From Actinobacteria bacterium UBA4426 (GTDB taxonomy: Bacteria > Actinomycetota > Actinomycetes > S36-B12), in the NCBI GenBank assembly GCA_002390705.1, contig DGQA01000019.1, forward strand, positions 1 to 18,742: DNA of 18,742 bases, given 5' to 3'. Below, piece by piece: positions 7,319 through 14,629 of this stretch (the stretch's first letter is position 1; the number at the start of each line of letters is the position of its first letter). The notes under the pieces were generated by a model. That model had not been told where the DNA came from. It did not search any database and saw nothing but the letters and a program-made list of their open reading frames with translations. The translations under genes were made by a program, and so were the position numbers.

Positions 7319-7362
7319 GTGAGCTACGCATCCTTTCTGTGAGCCAAAGCGGTCCCTGACTG

Positions 7363-7391
7363 AGTATATTAACTCGCAAGTGTGTATTTAA
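7363..7391 (-). promoter_or_regulatory. Candidate promoter of the liv operon
   Basis: Read on the minus strand, a -10-like TATACT (7363-7368) is separated by 17 bases from TTAAAT (7386-7391), which matches the -35 consensus only partly. A start near 7356 would give a leader of about 38 bases before the livG GTG at 7318. It lies between the rplA terminator and livG, where a promoter is needed. A second -35-like TTGACC further upstream has no good -10 partner. This is a visual match only. Confidence 0.3.
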
Positions 7392-7450
7392 ATCCCACAT
7401 TGGTCAATGCGAATCGTAATTGTTTTTGGAATACTGCAGAAGGAAATTAA

Positions 7451-7482
7451 AAAGTCCGCGCACCAGTTGGTGCGCGGACTTT
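7451..7482 (-). terminator. Strong rho-independent terminator after rplA
   Basis: A perfect 14-bp stem AAAGTCCGCGCACC/GGTGCGCGGACTTT with a four-base loop (7465-7468) is followed on the minus strand by TTAATTTCC, so the run after the GC stem is TTTTTAATTT. It begins 18 bases after the rplA stop and would separate the secE-nusG-rplK-rplA transcript from the liv operon, which therefore needs its own promoter. The plus-strand side is less U-rich, but no plus-strand gene needs it. Confidence 0.92.
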
Positions 7483-7500
7483 GATTAAAGTGCTGTAGCG

Positions 7501-8211
7501 CTATTCCTCTTCGGCGAGAAGTGAGCGAGTCCGACTGGGGTCAATCTGAACGCCGGGACCCATGGTCGAAGAAACCGTGGCCTTCTTAATGTAGCGACCT
7601 TTTGATGACGATGGCTTCAAACGAAGGATTTCGTCGAGCGCTGCGCCATAGTTCTCCACGAGTTGTTCGGGGGTGAAGGAAGATTTTCCAATTGGGAACT
7701 GCAGGTTGGCGTGCTTATCAACTCGGAATTCAATCTTTCCGCCCTTGATATCACCCACAGCCTTTGCCACGTTCATCGTGACCGTTCCCGTCTTTGGGTT
7801 TGGCATGAGGCCACGTGGACCCAGTACCTTGCCCAGGGTTCCGACCTTACCCATGAGGTCAGGCGTACACACCGCTGAATCAAAATCGGTCCAGCCGCCA
7901 GCAACCTTGGCAATTAGTTCGTCAGAGCCTACAAAATCTGCGCCCGCTGCGCGGGCTTCTTCAGCTTTTTCGCCGTTTGCAAAAACCAGTACTCGGGCAG
8001 TCTTACCGGTACCGTGTGGCAGGTTGACGGTGCCACGAACAAGTTGATCGGCTTTGCGAGGGTCTACACCTAGACGCATGGAAACTTCAACCGATGAGTC
8101 GAACTTAGTTGTCGTGGTTTCTTTGACTAGCCGAGCCGCCTCAATCGGTGAGTAGAGGTTGTCCACTTCAATCTTTTCAGCTGCTGCTAAGTATGCCTTA
8201 CTGCGCTTCAT
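7501..8211 (-). CDS. rplA: 50S ribosomal protein L1
   Basis: L1 stalk protein of the large subunit, and in other bacteria the translational repressor of the rplK-rplA mRNA; 236 residues, normal length. Recognisable parts are the N-terminus MKRSKAYLAAAEKIE, DNLYSPIEAARLVKETTTTKFD, the domain II stretch KVLGPRGLMPNPKTGTVT and the C-terminal YIKKATVSSTMGPGVQID. The ATG is preceded by AAAGGAGCAGAT, a good ribosome binding site. It follows rplK after 108 bases that contain a small dyad GCAGGAA-T-TTCCTGC near 8231, and it is the last gene before the terminator. Confidence 0.98.
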   Translation of the reverse strand: MKRSKAYLAAAEKIEVDNLYSPIEAARLVKETTTTKFDSSVEVSMRLGVDPRKADQLVRGTVNLPHGTGKTARVLVFANGEKAEEARAAGADFVGSDELIAKVAGGWTDFDSAVCTPDLMGKVGTLGKVLGPRGLMPNPKTGTVTMNVAKAVGDIKGGKIEFRVDKHANLQFPIGKSSFTPEQLVENYGAALDEILRLKPSSSKGRYIKKATVSSTMGPGVQIDPSRTRSLLAEEE

Positions 8212-8319
8212 ATCTGCTCCTTTAACTTGTGCAGGAATTTCCTGCGTGCAGGCTGTGGTGTGCGAGCCGCGCTGGCTCTCCCACGTCTTGCTGGACTTAC
8301 TGATCTCACTTATTACTCA

Positions 8320-8754
8320 CTACGCAGAAACGGTGATTCCCATTTGGCGTGCGGTGCCCTCAATGATTTTCATTGCTGCATCGACGTCATTAGCGTTGAG
8401 GTCTGGCATCTTTGTTTCAGCGATTTCACGGACCTGCGCTTTACTGATACTTCCAGCCTTAACGGACTGCGGTGTTCCTGAACCCTTTTCGAGGCCAGCA
8501 GCCTTTAGAATCATACGTGATGCTGGTGGGGTCTTGAGAATGAAGTCGAATGAACGGTCTTCGTAGACCGTAATCTCAACCGGGACAATATTGCCCTTTT
8601 GTGCTTCTGTTGCGGCGTTGTATGCCTTGCAGAAGTCCATGATGTTCACACCGTGCTGGCCCAGTGCGGGTCCAACGGGTGGTGCTGGGTTCGCTGCGCC
8701 GGCTGGGATCTGAAGTTTGATCAATCCGGTGACTTTTTTCTTCTTCGGTGCCAT
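8320..8754 (-). CDS. rplK: 50S ribosomal protein L11
   Basis: Binds 23S rRNA in the GTPase-associated centre; 144 residues, normal length. The N-terminal domain has KLQIPAGAANPAPPVGPALG followed by QHGVNIMDFCKAYN, the thiostrepton-region signature. The C-terminal domain has PVEITVYEDRSFDFILKTPP and the conserved end of the family (KIIEGTARQMGITV). The ATG has AAGGAAAC upstream. It lies between nusG and rplA in the order conserved across bacteria. Confidence 0.98.
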   Translation of the reverse strand: MAPKKKKVTGLIKLQIPAGAANPAPPVGPALGQHGVNIMDFCKAYNAATEAQKGNIVPVEITVYEDRSFDFILKTPPASRMILKAAGLEKGSGTPQSVKAGSISKAQVREIAETKMPDLNANDVDAAMKIIEGTARQMGITVSA

Positions 8755-8805
8755 TATGTTTCCTTCTTGTGTGTGGGTACTTACCGTGTAGGGACTTAAA
8801 TTAAA

Positions 8806-9639
8806 TTAGTTATTAGCGTCAATCTGACTGAAGGCCAGCTCAACAGGGGTTTCGCGTCCAAAGATCTCGACCAAGCCGGTCACTTTTTGCGCTTCTAGGT
8901 TGATCTCAGAAATAATTGCATGCAGTGTGGCGAATGGGCCGTCGACCACAGTGACCGAGTCGCCAACGTTGAAATCAACGCTGATTGGAGCGGCCGCGGC
9001 TGTTGCTCCGCCGCCCTTGCCTCCGGCCGCCGCGGCGACCTGCTTCTCTGGTTCGGGGGCAAGAATCGCGATTACTTCGTCTAAGGAGAGCGGTGAAGGT
9101 GAGTGCCCATGACCAACAAACCCAGTTACTCCTGGGGTGTGACGGACAACTCCCCATGACTCGTCCGTTAGGTCAAGTCGAACCAAGACGTACCCTGGAA
9201 ACTTATTTCGGCGAATTTGCTTGCGCATTCCACCCTTGATTTCGGTCACTTCCTCCATGGGAACTTCGACCTGGAAAATGTAATCCTCCATATTCAAAGT
9301 TTGGCTGCGTGCCTCCAAGTTTCCCTTAACCTTGTTTTCATAGCCAGCGTAACTATGTATTACATACCAGTCACCGGGAGCAGCCCGCATCGAGATTTTG
9401 AATTCTTCGACTAGATCTTCTTCGGCGTCGGCTTCGTCGGCTTCGTCGCCTTCGGCCGCAACCACTGCCTCGACTTCCTGGACGTCTTGAACGGTTTCAT
9501 CGGCGACTACTTCAGCAACCACTTCGGCAACCACTTCAGGCATGACTGCCTCAACAAGTTCTTCACTAGCGGGTGCGTCGGGGGCAAATGGATCCGCAGG
9601 GATCGGTTCATTCACATCAGACACATTCTCTTCAGACAC
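8806..9639 (-). CDS. nusG: Transcription termination/antitermination factor NusG, with long acidic N-terminal tail
   Basis: RNA-polymerase-associated factor that affects pausing and termination and can couple to ribosomes; 277 residues, longer than the E. coli type (about 180) but in line with actinobacterial members. Residues 1-80 are an Asp/Glu/Val-rich tail with short repeats such as VVAEVVAEVVADE. The NGN domain follows (about 89-195: DWYVIHSYAGYENKVKGNLE, FPGYVLVRLDLTDESWGVVR, TPGVTGFVG), then a Gly/Ala-rich linker (201-217) and the KOW domain (223-277). The GTG start has AAAGGAG ten bases upstream. The DNA of the tail has simple tandem repeats: 9 bp at 9431-9448 and 12 bp at 9509-9532. 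Confidence 0.97.
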   Translation of the reverse strand: MSEENVSDVNEPIPADPFAPDAPASEELVEAVMPEVVAEVVAEVVADETVQDVQEVEAVVAAEGDEADEADAEEDLVEEFKISMRAAPGDWYVIHSYAGYENKVKGNLEARSQTLNMEDYIFQVEVPMEEVTEIKGGMRKQIRRNKFPGYVLVRLDLTDESWGVVRHTPGVTGFVGHGHSPSPLSLDEVIAILAPEPEKQVAAAAGGKGGGATAAAAPISVDFNVGDSVTVVDGPFATLHAIISEINLEAQKVTGLVEIFGRETPVELAFSQIDANN

Positions 9640-9699
9640 GAGTCGCTTACTCCTTTAGATACTTATGGCAATGAGTGAAGTCTTATTGCATCGCCGGGG

Positions 9700-9948
9700 C
9701 TACCCGAAAATGAATAACACTCCTCTGGTGAAAACAAAGTCGTATACAGCAATTATTCCGGACATGAGTAATACGAAAAAGACAACAACGATTGTGTAGT
9801 TGATCAGTTCTTTTCGTGTCGGCCAAATGACTTTGCGAAGTTCAACCACAACTTGTCGAATAAATAAAGCCAAGCGCGAGAAAATATTCTTCTTTTCTTC
9901 GCGCGAGCCTCCGCTTTCGCCCTTGGGCTTAGCGTCGGTGTCCACCAT
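9700..9948 (-). CDS. secE: Preprotein translocase subunit SecE
   Basis: Essential small subunit of the SecYEG channel. I chose the ATG at 9948 (82 residues) because GGAG lies five bases upstream; the frame also opens at a GTG at 9963 without a ribosome binding site. A charged cytoplasmic N-terminus is followed by the conserved amphipathic segment FIRQVVVELRKVIWPTRKEL and a single transmembrane helix (YTIVVVFFVLLMSGIIAVYDFVF, given here as the helix region). Single-helix SecE is normal outside Enterobacteria. It lies between tRNA-Trp and nusG, as in other actinobacteria. Confidence 0.97.
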   Translation of the reverse strand: MVDTDAKPKGESGGSREEKKNIFSRLALFIRQVVVELRKVIWPTRKELINYTIVVVFFVLLMSGIIAVYDFVFTRGVLFIFG

Positions 9949-10040
9949 GTCTTCTCCACTCACACTCTGGTCGGTCTTTGTTACTGTCGTTGTACGGTCG
10001 TACTTTTTCGTCGTGCTACGTCCCGGCTTTCACCGGTTCG

Positions 10041-10113
10041 CAGGGCTGGAGGGACTTGAACCCCCAACCCCCGGTTTTGGAGACCGGTGCTCTACCAGTT
10101 GAGCTACAACCCT
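10041..10113 (-). tRNA. tRNA-Trp (anticodon CCA)
   Basis: The 73-nt minus-strand gene begins AGGGTTGTAGCTCAACTGG and ends CAGCCCTG. The acceptor stem AGGGTTG/CAGCCCT contains one G-T pair. The anticodon loop CTCCAAA gives CCA. The T-loop TTCAAGT is standard. No 3' CCA is encoded. It lies upstream of secE in the same direction, as in mycobacteria and Streptomyces. Confidence 0.97.
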
Positions 10114-10227
10114 TTAGTAGGCATGCTTACGCAAAGACCTACCGCGGGGCGCGAGTCTACGGTCTGACCCACCCCTCACACATGGGCGGGTCTGTCTGGC
10201 TCCAGGTTCCCCTGACATTATTGCCAC

Positions 10228-11466
10228 ATGGCGACCCATTCCACCCCAGTAAACCCCTCAGCGCGCAACCGAGTCTCTACCCGGATCGGCTCGATCGCCG
10301 AATCTGCAACCCTGGCGGTTGACGCCAAGGCCAAGGCCCTGATTGCAGCCGGGCGTCCGGTTATCGGTTTTGGGGCGGGTGAACCTGATTTCCCGACCCC
10401 AGATTACATAGTCGAAGCAGCGGTCGCCGCTTGTCGCGAGCCCAAATGGCACCGATACACCCCGGCTGGTGGACTCCCCGCCCTCAAAGAAGCAATTGTC
10501 GCTAAGACCGCCCGCGACTCAGGATACGAAGTAGCATCCAGCCAGATTCTGGTCACAAACGGTGGGAAACAGGCCCTCTACAACGCATTTGCCACGCTAC
10601 TTGATCCCGGTGACGAAGTAATTTTGCCCGCTCCGTACTGGACCACCTACCCCGAATCGATCATGTTGGCCGGAGGAAAGCCCGTCATCATCCTTACCGA
10701 CGAGACAAGTGGGTACCGGGCATCAATCGAACAACTGGAAGCGGCCCTCACCCCAGCAACCAAAGCACTTGTCTTTGTATCGCCCTCAAACCCCACCGGA
10801 GCGGTGTACTCCCCGGAAATGGTCAAAGCAATTGGCGAATGGGCCTTAGCAAAAGGCATCTGGGTCATTACCGATGAAATATACGAGCATCTGGTCTACG
10901 GGGATGCTGTCTTTTCCTCCATCCCCACCTTGGTTCCCGAGCTCGCGGACCGTTGTGTCGTTATTAATGGTGTCGCTAAAACATACGCAATGACCGGCTG
11001 GCGGGTTGGCTGGATGATCGCCCCGCCAGATGTCACTAAGGCCGCGACAAACCTGCAATCTCACGCAACATCAAATGTGGCCAATACTTCCCAAATCGCG
11101 GCCCTCGCGGCCGTGAGTGGCAACCTCGATGCGGTTGATCAGATGCGGGTTGCCTTTGATCGTCGACGCACGCTCATTGTTGACCTGCTCAATGGGATTC
11201 CTGGAGTGAGTTGCCCACTACCCGAAGGCGCTTTCTACGCATACGCGTCCGTCGTGGAGCTACTGGGCAAATCCATTGATGGCACAGTTGCGAATTCATC
11301 AAGTGAACTGGCGGCTATTATTCTGGAAAAGGCTGAGGTCGCAGTGGTTCCGGGCGAAGCTTTCGGAACACCGGGGTTTTTCCGACTGTCCTATGCTACC
11401 TCGGACGAAAAAATCACCGAAGGGCTTGCCCGGATGCATAAGTTGCTTGCCAGTGCCACCGATTAA
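10228..11466 (+). CDS. aspC: PLP-dependent aspartate aminotransferase, class I/Ib type
   Basis: Transfers the amino group between aspartate and 2-oxoglutarate, or related amino acids, in the cytosol; 412 residues. Fold-type I landmarks are GFGAGEPDFPTPDYI (47-61), YTPAGGLPALKEAI (77-90), SPSNPTGAVYS (185-195), ITDEIYEHLVY (214-224), and the PLP lysine Lys251 in NGVAKTYAMTGWRVGW. The substrate-carboxylate arginine is in FFRLSYATS near the end. No Shine-Dalgarno precedes the ATG. A -10-like CATTAT sits six bases before it, so leaderless transcription is possible. The stop overlaps the convergent murB stop by four bases. Substrate range (aspartate, aromatic or prephenate) cannot be fixed from sequence. 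Confidence 0.93.
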   Translation: MATHSTPVNPSARNRVSTRIGSIAESATLAVDAKAKALIAAGRPVIGFGAGEPDFPTPDYIVEAAVAACREPKWHRYTPAGGLPALKEAIVAKTARDSGYEVASSQILVTNGGKQALYNAFATLLDPGDEVILPAPYWTTYPESIMLAGGKPVIILTDETSGYRASIEQLEAALTPATKALVFVSPSNPTGAVYSPEMVKAIGEWALAKGIWVITDEIYEHLVYGDAVFSSIPTLVPELADRCVVINGVAKTYAMTGWRVGWMIAPPDVTKAATNLQSHATSNVANTSQIAALAAVSGNLDAVDQMRVAFDRRRTLIVDLLNGIPGVSCPLPEGAFYAYASVVELLGKSIDGTVANSSSELAAIILEKAEVAVVPGEAFGTPGFFRLSYATSDEKITEGLARMHKLLASATD

Positions 11467-12524
11467 ACGCGCGTGAGTTGATCCAGCTCACAATTGATTA
11501 ACACTGGCTCGACCATAAGTTCAATACCAAACGAATTGAATACCTGTTGTCGAATGTAACTTGCAAGTTCGATTACCTCACGTGAACTCCCAGAATCGGC
11601 GTTCGCGATAGCCAAAGTGTGATTGCGCGAAACCCGAATCCTCGAATCCCTATCGGCTAGGCCGAATCCCTTAGTGATTCCAGATTTCTCAATCAACCAG
11701 GCAGCGCTCAGTTTTACACTCGTGCCTGCCAGCGGATTACTTTCCGTCAATGAGTACGTCGGACATCCCAGTGGTGCGTTCACGTGAAGAACAGTTGGAT
11801 TGATGAAAAAAGACCCGGTGCTATTGGAATCAGCGTCTGCCGAATCCAGCACCATGCTCTTCATCCCCCTTAATCGCAGAACTTGATCGCGCACCTCTAC
11901 CGCATGAGCAACTGTCTCGATCTCTTGATTCATGACACCTGCAAGTTGTTCATATCTGATGGGAATCTCCAGTGACCGGGTGATTTGTAAAGTCACCGAG
12001 AGCACAACGTATCTGCTCGGATTTTTTTTGAGAGCACTATCGCGGTACTCAAATCTACACTCCGCTACCGACAAATTTCGTAGAACATTGTCCTGCCTGT
12101 CCCATACACTGACCTGATCGATGAACTCGGCAAGTTCAACGCCGTAGGCTCCAATATTCTGAATGGGGGTTGCTCCCATTGAGCCAGGGATACCCGATAA
12201 CGGAGCAAGGCCGCCAAATCCTAAGTCAATGGCATGGCTCACAAATGCATCCCAGTTTTCACCGGCGGCGACCGTGACCGAACCCTCATCCCACTCGATG
12301 CCCATTACGGCTATCACGATTACGGTTCCTGGGAAGTCCTGATCGGTACAGACTACGTTGCTGCCTCCACCCAAAATCAGTAGCCGCTCACCTCGTTGAT
12401 CAATGTTGCGCACAAGATCGATCAATTCTTGATCTGTCGTGACGCGCACAATCAGCTGCGCTCCTCCACCCACATGCAATGTCGTGTGATCGCGCAATGT
12501 TCCGGCAAGCACCTCAATTGCCAT
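11463..12524 (-). CDS. murB: UDP-N-acetylenolpyruvoylglucosamine reductase
   Basis: FAD enzyme that reduces UDP-GlcNAc-enolpyruvate to UDP-MurNAc in peptidoglycan precursor synthesis. The frame is open further upstream, but I place the start at the ATG at 12524 (353 residues), with AAGGGG seven bases before it, because MurB similarity begins at TTLHVGGGAQLIVRV. FAD-binding segments are LLILGGGSNVVCTDQDFPGTV (48-68, split for reading) and PLSGIPGSMGATPIQNIGAYGVE (108-130). The proton-donor serine is Ser238 in GSFFINP, and the C-terminus has AAWLIEKSG and ELMVEPVLI with the conserved Glu. Its start lies inside the end of the upstream glycosyltransferase gene (11-base overlap). Confidence 0.96.
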   Translation of the reverse strand: MAIEVLAGTLRDHTTLHVGGGAQLIVRVTTDQELIDLVRNIDQRGERLLILGGGSNVVCTDQDFPGTVIVIAVMGIEWDEGSVTVAAGENWDAFVSHAIDLGFGGLAPLSGIPGSMGATPIQNIGAYGVELAEFIDQVSVWDRQDNVLRNLSVAECRFEYRDSALKKNPSRYVVLSVTLQITRSLEIPIRYEQLAGVMNQEIETVAHAVEVRDQVLRLRGMKSMVLDSADADSNSTGSFFINPTVLHVNAPLGCPTYSLTESNPLAGTSVKLSAAWLIEKSGITKGFGLADRDSRIRVSRNHTLAIANADSGSSREVIELASYIRQQVFNSFGIELMVEPVLINCELDQLTRV

Positions 12525-13458
12525 GGGCGTCCCCTTGATGCAAAATTTCTGGCGACTTGCGAAATTTTTGGAGAAGTCGATCGTAGGTCTTCTTGCTCTG
12601 CTTATCACGATAGGAAGGTTCACTGTCGTGATAGCCATGGTGGCGCTCCTGCCGCAACGGCAGCTCACCTTCAGGAATTACAACCTTGTGCCCAGCGGCC
12701 CGGATCGCAAGAGACCATTCCATGTCCGCATTTCGGTAGAACTTCGCTTTTGGATCTGGGCCAATTTCCCTAGCCACGCTCCCACGAACCACCATGAAGT
12801 AACCCAATACCGCGTCAACATCTCCCGCCGTTGCAGAACCAAATTCACGCCAATCTTGACTCACGTCAACATTAACTCCACGCCAACCAGAAAGTGCGAC
12901 CTTAGGATCTTGGAAAGCATCAAGAATCGGGGTGAGTGCCTCACCTTCCCAGATCGTTGACAAGTCCATCACCGCGAAGAAGTCACTCGACGTAATGGCG
13001 ACTGCCGCGTTGACTGCACTTGCCCAACCCAACTCGGCCAATGTGTGGGCGAAGTGGAACTCGACAAGGTCAGGGTGATTCTGGGCTAGTTCATGAACAA
13101 CCTCACCCGCACCGTCAACATTGCCGCAGTCAAATACCAGGACCTTGACCCCGATTGGAACGTGTTCCAAAAGAGCAATCAAAGACATGCGGGTGTCTTC
13201 TGGCCAACCGTCCACGATTACGAGCACCACGGTTGTGCCGGGAATCGATTGCGCGTATTGGTCAACCAGCGCACCAAGGTGTGCTGTGACCCCAAACGGT
13301 GGAGCCTGCGTCAGCGAATAGCCCTCGGGCGTGTCCTTGATAACCCAACCCGCCACCGCGATCTCATCTCGCAGTTGATCGGATCGAACAAAGTCTTTAT
13401 TGACGCGAGCAAGGCCGCGCTCTTCTGCCAGAGCCGTTACCTGATCGGGGATTGTCAT
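12514..13458 (-). CDS. Family 2-type glycosyltransferase with a CysRS C-terminal-like N-terminal segment
   Basis: A two-part protein of 314 residues. Residues 5-50 (LAEERGLARVNKDFVRSDQL then RDEIAVAGWVIKDTPEGYSL) match the pattern of the C-terminal end of cysteinyl-tRNA synthetase (R-x2-A-x2-KDF-x2-SD-x2-RDE-x4-G-x3-KDTPEG). Residues 75-270 look like a GT-A glycosyltransferase: a Rossmann-like start TTVVLVIVDGWP, GWASAVNAAVAITSSDFFAVMDLSTIWE, and YRNADMEWSLAIRAAGHKV with an acidic catalytic-base-like D245/E247. The metal-binding DXD appears as D165-L-S, so the second Asp is missing. A His-rich stretch (ERHHGYHD) and a basic tail follow. There is no membrane segment. The ATG overlaps the hadB-like stop (ATGA), and murB starts within its end. 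Donor and acceptor are unknown; the murB context hints at the cell envelope. Confidence 0.75.
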   Translation of the reverse strand: MTIPDQVTALAEERGLARVNKDFVRSDQLRDEIAVAGWVIKDTPEGYSLTQAPPFGVTAHLGALVDQYAQSIPGTTVVLVIVDGWPEDTRMSLIALLEHVPIGVKVLVFDCGNVDGAGEVVHELAQNHPDLVEFHFAHTLAELGWASAVNAAVAITSSDFFAVMDLSTIWEGEALTPILDAFQDPKVALSGWRGVNVDVSQDWREFGSATAGDVDAVLGYFMVVRGSVAREIGPDPKAKFYRNADMEWSLAIRAAGHKVVIPEGELPLRQERHHGYHDSEPSYRDKQSKKTYDRLLQKFRKSPEILHQGDAHGN

Positions 13459-13883
13459 GGCTTCAGTGTGACAGTGACAACTGTTTTTGCAAGTACGGTC
13501 ACGTCGTTGTGAATGGCCAAAATTGAGATTACTGCTTGGTTGTTCTCCAGTAATTCGGTAATTTTTGCGGTGACTTTAATAGTGGCGCCCTCGTCAGAGT
13601 CCGGAACCGGAATTGGACGGGTAAAACGGGCCGAGTACGAAGTTATTTTTCCGGGGTCACCCAGCCAATCCGTGACAACGCGAATCACGGTGCCCATGGT
13701 GAGCATTCCATGTGCGATCACTGACGGCAATCCGACTTCCGTTGCGACCCGCTCATTCCAGTGGATGACGTTGAAATCTCCCGATGCACCCGCGTATTTA
13801 ATCAGGTCGACTCGCGTAAAAACAAATTCCTGAGCAGGCAATTCCAGTCCGACATGGAGATCAAAATAGGAGATGAGGGTCAC
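13455..13883 (-). CDS. hadB: MaoC-family (3R)-hydroxyacyl dehydratase, HadB-like
   Basis: Hot-dog-fold dehydratase subunit of 142 residues, normal for HadB. The hydratase-2 motif is YAGASGDFNVIHWNERVATE with Asp36 and His41, the same positions as the catalytic pair of mycobacterial HadB as I recall it, followed by GLPSVIAHGMLTMG. The GTG start overlaps the previous stop (GTGA) and has GAGGAG five bases upstream. It should pair with the adjacent HadA-like subunit to dehydrate 3-hydroxyacyl thioesters in a FAS-II-type cycle. No hadC is present, and whether this organism makes mycolates is unknown, so a general fatty-acid role is possible. Confidence 0.9.
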   Translation of the reverse strand: MTLISYFDLHVGLELPAQEFVFTRVDLIKYAGASGDFNVIHWNERVATEVGLPSVIAHGMLTMGTVIRVVTDWLGDPGKITSYSARFTRPIPVPDSDEGATIKVTAKITELLENNQAVISILAIHNDVTVLAKTVVTVTLKP

Positions 13884-14335
13884 GTGGGCTCCTCTACTCC
13901 ACGAGAAACCAGTAGCGAGTACACGGTCGATACCAACTCACCACTAGTGGAGTGCACTTGGGCTTTCACCATGATCATGTCATTACCTGCAGCAGATCGA
14001 ATCGAATCAACGCTTACCGTGCTTGTGAGTTGATCTCCCGCGAAAATCGGGCGCTGATGGACGAATTTTTGCTCACCATGAACAACCCGGGTGTAGTCCA
14101 ATGCGAGCTCAGGATCAAATACCACCTGTTCGCCAGCCTTCATAGTGACCACAACCGCAAAAGTGGGTGGAGCAATTAAATCGGGGTAGCCCAGCGCACG
14201 CGCCGAGTCCACCTCGAAATAGCAAGAGGCGGTGTCACCAAGCGCTGTTGCAAACTCGCGAATTTTTTCCCGCCCAACGAAGTAGACCGGCGTTGGCGGG
14301 TAGGTGCGGCCAATAAACTCTGGGTTGATAGCCAC
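13880..14335 (-). CDS. hadA: UPF0336/HadA-like MaoC N-terminal domain protein
   Basis: Partner subunit of the HadB-like dehydratase; 151 residues. It starts MAINPEFIGRTYPPTPVYFV (GTG initiator), typical of the UPF0336/HadA family, followed by GREKIREFATALGD, LIAPPTFAVVVT and HQRPIFAGDQLTSTV. It lacks the D-x4-H catalytic motif of HadB, consistent with a scaffold and substrate-binding role. No ribosome binding site is seen in the nine bases after the rpmG stop, so translation may depend on coupling to rpmG. The order rpmG-hadA-hadB is conserved in actinobacteria. Confidence 0.9.
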   Translation of the reverse strand: MAINPEFIGRTYPPTPVYFVGREKIREFATALGDTASCYFEVDSARALGYPDLIAPPTFAVVVTMKAGEQVVFDPELALDYTRVVHGEQKFVHQRPIFAGDQLTSTVSVDSIRSAAGNDMIMVKAQVHSTSGELVSTVYSLLVSRGVEEPT

Positions 14336-14344
14336 GTTAAAAAG

Positions 14345-14512
14345 TTAGCGGGTTTCCTTGTGCAAGGTGTGCGTCTTGCACTTTACGCAAAACTTCTTGA
14401 CCTCAAGACGGTCAGGATCATTACGACGGTTCTTCTTTGTAATGTAGTTGCGGTCTTTGCACTCTTCGCATGCCAATGTGATCTTGGGACGGACGTCGCT
14501 GGCCTTGCCCAC
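14345..14512 (-). CDS. rpmG: 50S ribosomal protein L33, zinc-ribbon form
   Basis: A 55-residue protein starting at a GTG (14512). Its sequence begins MGKASDVRPKITLACEECKD and ends FCVKCKTHTLHKETR. Two CxxC pairs (Cys15/Cys18 and Cys42/Cys45) make this the zinc-binding (C+) version. Many bacteria keep a zinc-free paralogue elsewhere for zinc limitation. The ribosome binding site is weak (GGGAAGTGAG about eight bases upstream). It is the first gene of the hadA-hadB-glycosyltransferase-murB run, and upstream come tRNA-Met and tRNA-Thr, as in mycobacteria. Confidence 0.96.
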   Translation of the reverse strand: MGKASDVRPKITLACEECKDRNYITKKNRRNDPDRLEVKKFCVKCKTHTLHKETR

Positions 14513-14629
14513 TGCTTTCTCACTTCCCTAAAGCACAATCTCCATGTGCTGGTTTATCTGTGATTTGGTGCCGAGGTCCACATTTCTGCTTCTTTCGTGT
14601 GCCTATTGTGCCTGATGCCATAAATCTTG

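Noticed and set aside
10166..10192. Imperfect hairpin GACCCaCCC/GGGcGGGTC between tRNA-Trp and aspC
   Set aside because: It has a mismatch, a nine-base loop and no U-run, and it lies between divergent units where no terminator is needed.
12525..12668. N-terminal extension of MurB to an upstream start
   Set aside because: The extension overlaps the glycosyltransferase gene, and its residues do not resemble MurB. The ATG at 12524 with AAGGGG upstream fits family length.
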